A model generated the notes under the pieces. It did no database searches and was not told where the DNA came from. It saw nothing but the letters and a program-made list of their open reading frames with translations. Position numbers and translations under genes: made by a program. Source: Branchiostoma floridae (taxonomy: Eukaryota > Chordata > Leptocardii > Amphioxiformes > Branchiostomatidae). Taken from it: DNA of 64,000 bases. Below, one piece after another: positions 11,490 through 22,675 of the stretch (the stretch's first letter is position 1; each line of letters opens with the position of its first letter). The DNA is taken from contig NC_049988.1 of assembly GCF_000003815.2 (NCBI RefSeq), positions 22,807,069 through 22,871,068 of the forward strand, in the 5' to 3' direction.

Positions 11490-11760
11490 GAAGGTCCTTT
11501 GTAACAAGACTGAACCAAGTTATGGAGATTTTTTTGCTGTTCTCCAATGTTTGTAGACTGTGCTCATTTGAGCCTGGACCACTGAAGAAGCCACATTGGT
11601 GAAACCAGTCTGTGTGACAGACTGAATAAAAGTTGTAAACGGGAACTCTGCGGCTCCGGTTGTCTTACTTAGGGGTGACTGCGGTGAGAAAGATGTCGGT
11701 AAGCGTGATAATCAGTCCGCTCCATACATACTATAACTAGTTATCCAGCTTTGGACACTC
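11490..11760 (+). repeat. Family 3' module behind gene A
   Basis: Conserved block with CTGAAGAAGCC, GTGAAACC, GTCTGTGTGACAGAC and AATAAAAG at about 11625. It starts about 490 nt after the gene A stop. The AATAAA is a candidate polyadenylation signal; the 3' UTR between shows no other gene. Confidence 0.6.
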
Positions 11761-12310
11761 ACTATCAAAACATTCTGAGGCCTGTATTCCACTTTTGGCG
11801 ACCTTTTCTTGACCAAAGGGCAAAGCTTAGTTCTGCTTTACAAGACCAAATCCTTCATTCTAGATCTTCCATTGGGATTATTTTCTTTTGAAAGATGTTG
11901 TAACAAAAACCATCAAAAGTCCATCAAATTCAAACAAACTTACCCCCGCCCAAAATTAGATTACGCAGTCAAGTAATCCACACCCTTCACAGCGTTTTGA
12001 ACGGAAAGTTGCATAGACAGACACCAACAGCAATGCCTTCAATTTTCATAGAGGTAAATACAACACTGAAGAAACAAACTCCCCGACAAATACAAATATA
12101 GGAACTATTTAAATTAAAACACAACTATCTCATTTCTAAACTATCATACAGTCTCAGACGTTCATCAGTTTATAAAATGATGGAAACTGGTGCACAAAGG
12201 AAGGGTCTGCAATGTCTCCAGAAAAAACACGGGGATTCAATTACTACATTATGAGTTCTCCCGTACAAACGTTTTGATGTTTCTCCCTCCCAGCCCAGAT
12301 TAACTCCTTT

Positions 12311-12386
12311 TCCAAGAAAATTAGTCTGCCACTTGCAGAAAAACAAAATGCCATTCGTACCACCTAATGCCACGTCATCCCTCCAG
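12311..12386 (+). promoter_or_regulatory. Conserved upstream block, relic copy
   Basis: AAAATTAGTCTGCCACTTGC, ATGCCATTCG and CCACGTCATCCCTCC match the block found just upstream of the short-tail genes. Here a LINE fragment follows and no family exon, so it is probably a leftover of unit duplication. Confidence 0.35.
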
Positions 12387-12429
12387 ATGAATGTAAATAT
12401 GGCCTGTTGTTGTTTGTATCTACTAGGTA

Positions 12430-12700
12430 TGTTACCAGAGTTACCAACCTAGGATTGATGTGTTCAAAAATTCGTACTTTCCCAGAACTATCGTAGAGTG
12501 GAACTTGTTATCACCAAGTACAATAGGGGCATCTTCTCTCGGTAGTTTTAAAGAACGCTTGCAGATAGATGTGCAAAAGTTAGGGGTAACGAGTCGTTCG
12601 GTGTAACATAACCAGCTGCTGCCGCGCCGCGTGCCTGCGAAGCTGGTGTGTTACGCCGAACGGCGGTTATACCGGCTATATAGATACAGATACAGATGTT
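12430..12700 (+). mobile_element. 5'-truncated non-LTR retrotransposon (LINE) fragment
   Basis: 12451-12606 encodes 51 residues and a stop, with NSYFPRTIVEWN and LGSFKERLQ, typical of the extreme C-terminus of jockey/CR1-like reverse transcriptase polyproteins. The 3' end runs into GATACA repeats (about 12683-12698), a common LINE tail. It interrupts sequence that is continuous at 48060-48140, which shows it is an insertion. Confidence 0.7.
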
Positions 12701-12794
12701 GTGTATCTTTAGGTCTCATCAATTCAACTTCGTGGCTATTGGACAAAAAATATTCTGATTATGCTGAACTGAAAGAAAAACATATATCGTACAG

Positions 12795-13030
12795 ACATAT
12801 GTGTGTGTTAATGTGTATGTGTGAATATACACTGTGCGGCATATGTGTGTGTGCGCACATGATTGTGTGTGTTAATTTCATGTGTATGTATACGTGTGCA
12901 TATACACTGCATGCATGTGTGTGAACTGTGTGGCACTGTGCATACATGCATGTATATGTGTGTCTAAGCATCTGTGTATAAGCACATTGTGTGTGTGTAT
13001 GTGAATATAGGCATGTGTGTGCAGATGTGT
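12795..13030 (+). repeat. TG/CA-rich imperfect microsatellite
   Basis: Interrupted TG runs with GTGTGTATG and CATGCATG spacers. Open frames on both strands here are low-complexity artefacts. A larger array sits in the equivalent place at 27395-28095. Confidence 0.8.
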
Positions 13031-13070
13031 ATAGGCTTGAAACGTAGTACGAGAGGAACACAAATAAATA

Positions 13071-13107
13071 TCAATTATGCAAATCATGACCAAATTTGCA
13101 TAATTGA
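13071..13107. promoter_or_regulatory. Inverted pair of octamer motifs
   Basis: TCAATTATGCAAAT (13071-13084) and its exact reverse complement (13094-13107) are separated by 9 nt. ATGCAAAT is the POU/Oct octamer. It may equally be a short palindromic repeat; similar pairs lie in the last introns of B, D and E. Confidence 0.35.
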
Positions 13108-13549
13108 TTAGAAAACCAGGTAAATTGTGCTGATAAGAGCCTTCTTTGTACATCATTTGCATTGAGACAAACCTACTTGGCGAAGGTCGTGGTTAAGCTT
13201 ATATTGGAAAGAAAGATAGTATACGACAATTGCTGCGCTGTTCCCTGACGTTTATGATACCTGTCAATCACTGTTATAAAAATTTACATGATCATATGAC
13301 TGAAATTAAACGTTATGAAAACAAACTCTGAAATTCCCTGTTTCTAATGTTGTTACAGTTGGGAGGGATGTAAGTTATTACAGCATACAGTGCTATATTA
13401 TAGTACACTTTACGTGTTTTACCCAAAATTTCAGGAAGGGCTTGCAACGTATCCAGAAAAACACGCGGATTTAATGACTACATCAACACTTAAGAGTTTT
13501 CACGTACAAACTTTTTCATGTTTCTCCGTCTCAGTCCAGATTAACTTCT

Positions 13550-13627
13550 TTTCCCAGAAAATTAGTCTGCCACTTGCAGAAAAACAAAATGCCATTCGTA
13601 CCACCTAATGCCACGTCATCCCTCCAA
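13550..13627 (+). promoter_or_regulatory. Conserved upstream block before gene B
   Basis: Same TCTGCCACTTGCAG...CCACGTCATCCCTCC block as at the short-tail genes, where it sits about 100 bp upstream of the ATG. Here it is about 760 bp upstream of the MPGG exon and the short-type first exon is missing, so B seems to have inherited a short-type promoter region. Confidence 0.4.
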
Positions 13628-14384
13628 ATAAAAGCAAATGTGGTCTTACGTCGTCAGACTAATCAAGGTATTACTTGGTATATTCATGTCTTTCACATTT
13701 ATGCACTGCACGACACAACATAAAATCATTACGATAAAATAAACTTATTTCTACATGTTTAAATCAAAATCTGTCAGATAATGTACAGGGATGTATGAAT
13801 CAAATTCATTTCTACGAGATTACCTCAATCAGTTTCCAATATCCATATTCTCCTTGTCGAACCAGAGGTTCTGACATGTAAATGACGCCACCTGACAACT
13901 CTTAGCAATACTGCAGCGCTAAGCATGGGATTCCCACTTGGGTGTTGCTTTGGCGAAGACACCAAATGAAAATTTATTGTAGAAAATCTATAAAAGTTTG
14001 CGTTACCATAAAACCCTTACGTGTGTTTACTGTCTACATGTTGTGTGACGCACACGGAAAATTTCAGACGAAGAAGAAAAGACAATTGTTTTCCCCTACG
14101 TGTGCATATAGATGAATTCAATATATGTGATGGGTTTCCAAACATGATCAAAAAGGTAGAATGTCTTTTAAAATTGTTTTCGATACCTCTCTTTCAATAT
14201 GCAACAAACAAACAAAGAAAACGATTGCGTGTGTCTATGATTTGTCTGGAAACGTGCTTTGTTTGTCACCCATAATTTTCTTTCATCTTTGGACTCTAAT
14301 TTCTTCATATTTCACATTGTGTTTCGGACCCCGCCTGACGCAGGGCGTGTATTTTTTGCTGTCCAGAACCTGACAAGTCGCACC

Positions 14385-17300
14385 ATGCCGGGAGGGCAAC
14401 AGCAGTCCCAAACTGGTGACACAGGTAAATATGTTTCTTTTTTTAAAGAATATTTTCTCTCTCATATGTCAGTGGCCAATGGGATTTAGTTGAAAATCTA
14501 TGTAATGACAACTCTAAGATTTAAAGTAACCCAGTGCCGTGCAATTTTATATGTTCATTCTTCTAAATAGCTTTTGGCCGAGGCTTGAAGCCTGGAGGAT
14601 GCATTTTTATGGCAGTATTTTCTTTATCCCCGGGGGGGGGGGGGCACAAGTAGTGAAGTAAAGCATCGTGCATAGGAAACAACAGGCCTTAAGTTCGTCC
14701 TTAGTCGTGAAACTTCTGCACGTGAAAGAACCCGAATCACTTATCGAGAAAAGTACGTGCGTTTGGCTGAAAACATAACCAGTTTGGAACCCAGCATCGC
14801 TGTTCAAGATGGAACGTACAAGATAAAGGCCATAAAATGTATGCAATATTATGATATTGCACAATTTAACCACGATGATCAAGCAATGTTTTTTTTCTCT
14901 GAATATAAGATTTTTCGAACCCAGATTCTAATTTCAAACCTTGTCGCTACTTTTACTGTGAAGTCATAACAAGTCTTATTTGGATTTCCATACGACAAAA
15001 GCAACTTGAGTTGAAGAATGGCTCTCTGATGGTGCGATGTACAATAACTGGAGAAGGGTGACCATTTGCCACAGTTGCACTGGTTTCCTACATGAAATGA
15101 TACTACCATAGTTACTGGATATACATTTGTTCAAATCATGTTGTATATTGCTTCATTAAAATCTTGAAGTGACTGTCTGCTTAATTCATACCGCCGGCGC
15201 CATTTTAATTTTAAATTTTTCTCCAGACACCACACCCATGCAGCGGCAGCAGACTGATTTTCAGGCACGTGGCGACGCCTCTGCGAGTGTGCCCAACCCT
15301 AAGTACGCGACCGGAGCAGGTAAATCATTTTTTAAGTCTGCTTACGGCGTCCTGTCCCTGTCTCGCTTTTGTACGTACATTTTGTCCTATATCTGAAGTG
15401 TGTTTGATTTTATGATTTTCCCCAGGCACCACACCCGTGCAGCAGCCGCAGACTTATTGGTGGTCCATTGCTAACGCCGCTGCGAGCATACCCAACGCTT
15501 TGTACGTCTCCAGAGCAGGTAAAACTTTGTAATTTTGTCTCATATTCGTCGTACGATTGCCGTAAGATCACAAGCTGATTACAAGTTTTGTACCAAAATC
15601 AACTGTCTTGTTGCGAAAGGACTGCCGTAGAAGCTTGCCTCCGGTTGATTCTGCCATAGACTGTTGATAACTCTACAACATTAAAACAACCTTCGACGGA
15701 TGTGACTGAGTCGCTATGATACAAACTCGACTTAAATACAGACAAATATGATTTCTTCAGCAATTATAGAATTGAAACAAACGGGGCAAAGTTAAAAGAG
15801 CACATCATGCAATGATCAAAACGTATATTTTGGTAGACTGCTTCGTTTGAAGAACAATGTTTAGTGACCCGTATCAGTTTTATTGTATAAGCCCTGAAAG
15901 ATTAGATCAATCTGAGCTAAAGGTCATCGAAATAAGCCAATCAATGTTGTTTGGTTGTTTTAATATAGACAAAATTGGTCAGCTCTTTGTATGTTAAAGA
16001 AATGGAAATAGATAAATAGATTGCTTATCATAGAAGCTCATCTGTGTTGGTAGTAATCATAGTACAGAACTTTAGTAGTATGAAATAGATTGCTTGGTGA
16101 ATTACCGATCGTGCTGTTTATTTTCTACTGCCATGTAATTTATTGTGTGTTAGTGCCAACTTGTCTAATCTGGATGAACATTAAGCTATGTATGTGATTT
16201 CCAGCACGAAAATTTGACTTCTCCAAATTTTTGGCTGTCCATGCTATCTCAAGTCTTTTCCAGCCTTTGTTCATCCTTGACAAAGACGGGAGTTGGACAG
16301 TCAAAACTCTCGCGTTCAATTTTCGTGTTGGAAATTCAAGTTCAAAGTTTTGAAAAATCATTTTGTTTTCTAACAGACCGCACATATCCGGGTGGAGCAA
16401 GTGGCCGCTGCGCTCTGTGTAGCTTCATCCGCTCGAAGCTTATTTACATCGCCACGGTCATTGCCGTGCTGCTAAGCCTGGTAGCTGTGGGACTTGCCCT
16501 TTTGGCGTTCATCAACAATGGGGTAAGCGCTCTCGTATTATACAGGCCTGCTGTAAAGTAATTGTCTCTTTTCTGTCCATCAAGCCATAGCTTTATGATT
16601 TTTCATATTGTTTTTTCGACCTTTGGTCTAACGTACATATATACGTTTATCACACGTTCATAGGAAACATCTGAACTGACCACCACTGTTAACGCCTTGA
16701 AGCGTGACCAAGGCAACATGACCATCACTGTTGACGCCTTGAAGCGCAACCAAGACGACATGCGCCAACTGTCCACCGCTGTTGACGCCTTGAAGCGCAA
16801 CCAAGACGACATAGGCCAACTGTCCACCACTGTTAACGCCTTGAAGCGTGACCAAGGCAACATGACCACCACTGTTGACGCCTTGAAGCGCGACCAAGAC
16901 GACATGCGCCAAATGTCCACCGCTGTTGACGCCTTGAAGCGCGACCAAGACGGCAGGCGCCAACTTTCCACCGCTATTGACGCCTTGAAGCGCGACCAAG
17001 ACGACATACGCCAACTGTGCACCGCTGTTGACGCCTTGAATCGCAACCAAGACGACATACGCCGACTGTCCACCGCTGTTGACGCCTTGAAGCGCAACCA
17101 AGACGACATACGCCGACTGTCCACCACTATTAACGCCTTGGAGCGTGACCAAGGCAACATGACCACCACTGTTGATGCCTTAAAGCGCGACCAAGACGAC
17201 ATGCGCCAACTGTCCACCGCTGTTGACGCCTTGAAGCGCAACCAAGACGACATACGCCAACTGTCCACCGCTGTTGACGCCTTGAAGCGCAACCAAGACG

Positions 17301-18455
17301 ACATACGCCAACTGTCCACCGCTGTTGACGCCTTGAAGCGCAACCAAGACGACATACGCCAACTGTCCGCCACTGTTGAGGCCTTGAAGCGTGACCAAGA
17401 CGACATACGCCAACTGTCCGCCACTGTTGAGGCCTTGAAGCGCGACCAAGACGTCATTCGCCAACTGTCCACCACTGTTGACGCCTTGAAATGTGACCAA
17501 GACGACATGCGCCGGCTGTCCGCCACTGTTGACGCCCTGAAGCGTGACCAAGACGACATGCGCCAACTGTCCACCACTGTTGATGCCATGAAGCGTGACC
17601 AAGACGATATGTCCGCCACTGTTGACACCCTGAAGCGTGACCAAGACGACATGCGCCAACTGTCTGCCACTGTTGACGCCTTGAAGCGCAACCAAGACGA
17701 CATGCGCCAACTGTCCACCACTGTTGACGCCTTGAAGCGCGACCAAGACCACATATCCACCACTGTTGACGCCTTGAAGCGCGACCTGGACAGCGAGCGC
17801 AGCCGAGTTACCGCCTTGGAGCAGCGTCGTCAAGAAAAACGTAAGACGCCAGTCATTTTCGGTTTTAGTTGTTTTGTGTACTATTTGTGATGGTGTACGA
17901 AACAACATCATTAGTAAAAACAGGATTTTTACAATCATTAGAGTAAAACAGATACTTTTATATGTATGCATACAAATGATGAGATGTTGAGAATAGAGTT
18001 TTACGGACTCGTATCACTCGTTTTTCAGCATCTTGTCCTGAAGGTTACGCAGTGTTCCGTGGAATCTGCTACAAGTTCTTCGACACACGTAAGACCTTCA
18101 GTGATGCGGCCGCGGCCTGTGGTGAAGACGGCGGCACCCTCGCCATGCCCCGAGACGCTGAGACCAACGCCTTCCTGATCTCCTTGTACAAGTCCGTGAG
18201 CGACACGGGTCTCCTCTGGTTCGGCCTGCACGATCAGCGCGAAGAGGGAAGGTTTGAGTGGGTGGATGGTTCTGCACTTGGGAAGTACAGCTCCTGGGGT
18301 CCAGAAGAACCAAACAACCATGGGGGCAACCAAGATTGCGTTGGTTACTCCGCATACTGGAAAGACAAGTGGGACGACTACCGATGCGGCGCGACGTTTC
18401 CCTTCATCTGCCAGGCTGTTTCAGGTAGGCTTATAACCAGGTACTTTTTATAACC
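14385..18455 (+). CDS. Gene B: long-stalk type II membrane C-type lectin
   Basis: Exons: 14385-14424 (ATG, MPGGQQQS), tail 15227-15319 (ends NPKY ATGAG) and 15426-15518 (NALY), membrane 16377-16522, stalk 16664-17840, CTLD 18029-18424. If spliced to an Arg-Pro-stop exon the protein has 651 residues: tail 1-75, span about 99-121, stalk 125-516, CTLD 517-648. No such exon is seen before the gap at 20385, although sequence just after the gap matches the 3' UTR of gene F, so the last exon may lie in the gap. Read without splicing, the CTLD exon runs on to a stop at 18451-18453, the end used here. The 23-repeat stalk is the longest in the array. The CTLD has EPN but WDD instead of WND, which still offers an acidic Ca2+ ligand. 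Confidence 0.75.
15227..15518 (+). other. Gene B tail cassettes (2 exons)
   Basis: Two 93-nt phase 1-1 exons. The first encodes QTDFQARG and ends NPKY; the second has QTYWWSIA and ends NALY. Compared with A and G the array is short, matching loss or absence of middle cassettes. Confidence 0.7.
16190..16340. repeat. Intronic inverted repeat before gene B membrane exon
   Basis: ATTTCCAGCACGAAAATT (about 16197-16214) pairs with AATTTTCGTGTTGGAAAT (about 16316-16333), with further pairing inside (CTGTCC/GGACAG). Related but shorter sequence lies at the same intron position in A, F and G (CTTAACAAAGACTGGCGTT). Confidence 0.5.
16664..17840 (+). repeat. Gene B stalk repeats (23 units)
   Basis: A coding minisatellite of 51-bp units (17 residues) with interspersed 42-bp units (14 residues). 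Variants include VNALKRDQGNM, VDALKRNQDDIRQ and VEALKRDQDVIRQ. QGNM variants recur at units 1, 4 and 10, suggesting block duplication. Long open frames on the minus strand here are by-products of the repeat composition. Confidence 0.9.
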
Positions 18456-18571
18456 GTAAAATTCCTGACACCTTTCTGTCTAGTGACCATGCCACAGCTT
18501 CTGTACCCATTACACGGAGTGCATAAGACCATCATAACCTCCATGAAATATTAATTATACAGATATCAAAC

Positions 18572-18596
18572 ATGCAAATGAGGGACTGATTTGCAT
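18572..18596. promoter_or_regulatory. Inverted octamer pair downstream of gene B CTLD
   Basis: ATGCAAAT (18572-18579) and ATTTGCAT (18589-18596) flank GAGGGACTG. The same arrangement is in the last introns of D and E. POU-factor binding is a hypothesis from the motif alone. Confidence 0.35.
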
Positions 18597-18639
18597 AATT
18601 CAAACAAAAATTGCAAACTGTTTAATGATAAGTGATGGG

Positions 18640-20384
18640 AATTTTACAGTTGTGACATGTGTAAGTTAGTTGAAGATAGACATACCGTGCATAACTTAAC
18701 TTCACACGATGGTCCAAAAGGGCATGAAAAATCCCCACTTGTGGGACATGAATATGTATGATAATTAGATGCCAGTCACTGTTGTCTCCATTGGAAACTG
18801 TCCGTGATCGGTTGAAAATTAAAAGGCGGGCCGTAGTAATGTTTATGTTACGATATCTCCCCTGTGTCAACGTCGCTATTCATATGCGTTACCTGCCGCT
18901 GGTTTCAATTGTTATTACATTAGCACGTTTTAACAATACCATTTCGTTGCCTAACTCAAAACCAACAGGATTTTCAGTATAGTTTTGTCCATCTTATGGT
19001 CAAAATACCATGGTCAAGATATTCCATCATAAAAAAAAATCAGTCAGCTCGCCGCTGGTGAAGTTGGACGATTTACTAGTGATGGGTTTCGATGGCAAAA
19101 GATTCAATATGGCGCTAGTACTAAAATATTCCAAACTGAACGTATTTGTAATATAAACAGCTTTACCAAGCCACTTTTTAGCGACAAATTATTGACAGAA
19201 TACGGTTTGAAAGTTCCTTCCGATAAAATAGAACAAGATAGCGCAACAGTTGGAACGGATTGGTTGCACCGAGCGCCACTGTGCTCAAATAGAAGACACC
19301 ATTTATTAAACTGTCCATGGCCAGTCCCAGTTTGTATGTTTTTCTCTCCAATCATTGCCCAGATTGTAGACTAACCTTAAAGTTTATTTGTAATCCTGAA
19401 CTGGCATTTTAGACCTTTCCAAAAAGGTGCTTTGTAAATTGTTACGAATTACCGACGCCGTCAGTTCTTCACAACAATCATCCCGCTTGGGTAACATCAT
19501 TTGTAGCAGCATGGGTGAGTTGTACATTAAAAAAACACAGGCACCATTTATTTTGAGACCAATTATCTAATTGAGTCAAATATTCTTTGAAATGTGTTCT
19601 GGTCATTTTGAAAAAAAGTTCTGAAATGAATTAACTAACGTTCTGTTTAGTTTAATAAAGAAAACAATCCGAAACCGCACGCAACATTTCCCACCACAAT
19701 ACAGTAGACTATCCCATTGACCTGAGATGAACCGGCGGGCGCCATGTTTGATTTCCCAAGCGGTCACGAAAACTCGACCCAAAAACAGAATAAAAAAGGA
19801 AAAATACACAAGCATACCCAAAACACACACAACTTAGGAGGATGAAAACTTAAGTCTGATTCATGTAACCGATGCCCAGAATATAGTTGTGTTTAATACA
19901 CAATCAAATCAAATTACGGAACGATAGTGAAAAAAAAAAAAACGTGGTTTGTCCAAAACTAGCTTGAAACAAGCAGCTTTGACCAAAACTCATTGCTTGT
20001 AACTTACAGGGCAAAAGTACTGAAAACACACACCAAACGATTTCAGAGACTTTGATTTACAGTTGAAAACCCTGCTCCCAGCCTGGCACAAAGAGATGAT
20101 TTGCATGAAAGTGCCCGCGAAGACAAAGGGGCGCTAATAAGGCTCTGTCATCTATGCCAACACCGCCTCATTATAGCTTCAAAACATCTCTTTTTCAGCA
20201 TGGGAACTCTGAATAAAGTGCACATTTCATATTTTGACCGATATCTTCCGATCCTACCGATAAAATGAAACAAAAACTACTCCATTTGAAAGAGCAAAAG
20301 CCGCCCGCCATCTTGGTTTTCGTATTTGGTATTTCTATCGGTGCGTTCAGGAATTATGGGAGAAAAAAGTATCGGTAAATAGGA
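18640..20384. other. No gene recognised; unclassified repeat-like sequence
   Basis: Between the gene B CTLD exon and the gap I see no family exon. 19140-19375 has a short open frame with Cys/His spacing that could be an eroded transposon fragment, but I cannot assign it. This may be intron sequence of B if its last exon lies in the gap. Confidence 0.4.
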
Positions 20385-21001
20385 NNNNNNNNNNNNNNNN
20401 NNNNNNNNNNNNNNNNNNNNNNNNNNNNNNNNNNNNNNNNNNNNNNNNNNNNNNNNNNNNNNNNNNNNNNNNNNNNNNNNNNNNNNNNNNNNNNNNNNNN
20501 NNNNNNNNNNNNNNNNNNNNNNNNNNNNNNNNNNNNNNNNNNNNNNNNNNNNNNNNNNNNNNNNNNNNNNNNNNNNNNNNNNNNNNNNNNNNNNNNNNNN
20601 NNNNNNNNNNNNNNNNNNNNNNNNNNNNNNNNNNNNNNNNNNNNNNNNNNNNNNNNNNNNNNNNNNNNNNNNNNNNNNNNNNNNNNNNNNNNNNNNNNNN
20701 NNNNNNNNNNNNNNNNNNNNNNNNNNNNNNNNNNNNNNNNNNNNNNNNNNNNNNNNNNNNNNNNNNNNNNNNNNNNNNNNNNNNNNNNNNNNNNNNNNNN
20801 NNNNNNNNNNNNNNNNNNNNNNNNNNNNNNNNNNNNNNNNNNNNNNNNNNNNNNNNNNNNNNNNNNNNNNNNNNNNNNNNNNNNNNNNNNNNNNNNNNNN
20901 NNNNNNNNNNNNNNNNNNNNNNNNNNNNNNNNNNNNNNNNNNNNNNNNNNNNNNNNNNNNNNNNNNNNNNNNNNNNNNNNNNNNNNNNNNNNNNNNNNNN
21001 N
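20385..21001. other. Assembly gap (617 N)
   Basis: Unknown sequence. The base after the gap continues with AGCACGTGGTTCTCTGAACC, matching gene F's 3' UTR at about 54123, so the gap probably contains a family last exon. Confidence 0.95.
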
Positions 21002-22010
21002 AGCACGTGGTTCTCTGAACCTGTTTAAAATTCAAGTAGAAAAACTAAAAAAAGATAGTGAATGTGCACCAAAGCAATGGATCACTTACTGTACATTTGT
21101 AGATGGACCTTTAGTTGTTATATATATATATATATAGAAGTTAAGATATGTTTTTGCAATAGCCAGGAGTTCATTCACAGGAAAAGCTCCTGGTTTGACC
21201 GCAGCAAGTGTGTTGCCTGTTTTCTGCGCGTTCCCTACAAAATAAACAGACAGGACAAACTAAATGTAAGCACAACTTCACTGAGAATGATAATACGTAA
21301 CCTCACTGATTCACAATAGGCAAACTTACTTTTGTTATAGTAAACGGACGAAAAAAGCAAAATGGCAGAAATGGCCGCTGGTATTTATTAATGAAGGTTC
21401 CTTTGTAACAAGCTAAACCAAGTTATAGAGATTTCAGCACCTCTGTTTTCTGAACACGTTTAAGAGTTTTTCGAGTCGAAAACTAACAGAAGAAATAGTG
21501 AATGGGCACCAAAGCAATGGATCATGTACAGTGCTAGACACACTATAGTTTTCATACAGAAAAAATGTACATTTTGCAAGATATGCACTCAGCCATTGTT
21601 AAACACACTCCTAGTTTGGAGAGACAGGACTAACAAAATGTTAGCACAGCTTCACTAAGTCTAATAGTAATAATAAGAAACCTCATTGTTTTCACAATAG
21701 ACAGACTTTTGCTGAAAAAAGCACAATGCCAGATTGCTGGTATTTATTGAGGGAATTTCCTTTGTAACAAGCATGAACCAAGTTATAGAGATTTTCTTGC
21801 TGTTCTTCAAAGTTTGTAGACTGTGCTCATTTGAGCCTGGGCCACTGAAGAAGCAATATTGGTGAAACCGGTCTGTGTAAAAGACTGAATAAAAGTTGCA
21901 AACGGGAATTCTGCGGCTCCGGCTGTCTTACTGCGTGTGACTGCGATGAGAAAGATGTCGGTTAGCGCGAGGATCAGTTCTCTCCCTAGTTATCCAACCT
22001 TTGGATACTG
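21002..22010 (+). repeat. Family 3' UTR and 3' module (likely gene B's)
   Basis: 21002-21790 parallels 54123-54990 downstream of gene F, including a short TA run at about 21120. 21790-22010 holds CTGAAGAAGCA, GTGAAACC and AATAAAAG; the hairpin here has changed to GTCTGTGTAAAAGAC, shortening the stem. Confidence 0.6.
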
Positions 22011-22481
22011 CTTTGTGCTGATGTGTTTGTAGTTGAGCTGAATGTGACTTACGTTAGTAGATTTGCATGGCTATATTATAGTACAGGGCATGTTGTACCC
22101 AAAACTATGTTGTATTCGAGCGGCCTTTTCTTTACAAACGCGCCCGGGCAGAGTTTAGTCTAGTCCTGCTTTACAAGAACAGATTCTTCCTTCTTGTTCT
22201 TCCATTGGGAAGTTGGCTGCTTTGTCATAACAAAAATACGGCAATTCTAGCCGATCAAACGGCTCTTCCTAGCACCCAAGGTTATATTGCACCGTTTCGT
22301 AATCCACTCACTTCACAGCAAATTAAAAGTATAAATAGATAAACAAAGAAAAAACTGTTGCATAGCTTTAAAGAAATATTATTTTAAAATCTTTAAAAGG
22401 CCTTCTGCCGCTCTCTGTTACCTTGTACAATATTTTCCATGTTTCTACTTCGACCTCCCAGCCCCAAAGGTTACCCCTTCT

Positions 22482-22563
22482 TTTCCTAGAAAATTAGTCT
22501 GCCTCTTGCAGAAAAACAAAAACATGCTATCTTCAGCACGTCATACCGCGCCGTCCCTCCAAA
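22482..22563 (+). promoter_or_regulatory. Conserved upstream block before gene C
   Basis: AAAATTAGTCTGCCTCTTGC, CAGCACGTCAT and CCGTCCCTCC end about 113 bp before the gene C ATG. The same spacing occurs in D (95 bp) and E (109 bp), as expected of a proximal promoter. The ACGTCA core resembles a CREB/ATF half-site. Confidence 0.45.
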
Positions 22564-22675
22564 TATGGGCAAAGATATCTTCACTTCTCCAGACTTATCA
22601 TGGCATTATTGTCCATATTCATGCACATTGACGTTGGCTGCTGTATAGTTCGCCTGTTGTCTGTATAGTACAGTC

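Noticed and set aside
11560-11660. Firm call of a hammerhead ribozyme in the 3' modules
   Set aside because: Core words are in the right order but a pairing stem I was not found; kept only as a hypothesis.
16603-17971. Long minus-strand open frames (up to 386 codons) opposite the gene B stalk, and similar ones opposite D, E and F
   Set aside because: They arise from the 42/51-bp coding repeat, which lacks stops in several frames. The plus frame joins correctly to membrane and CTLD exons.
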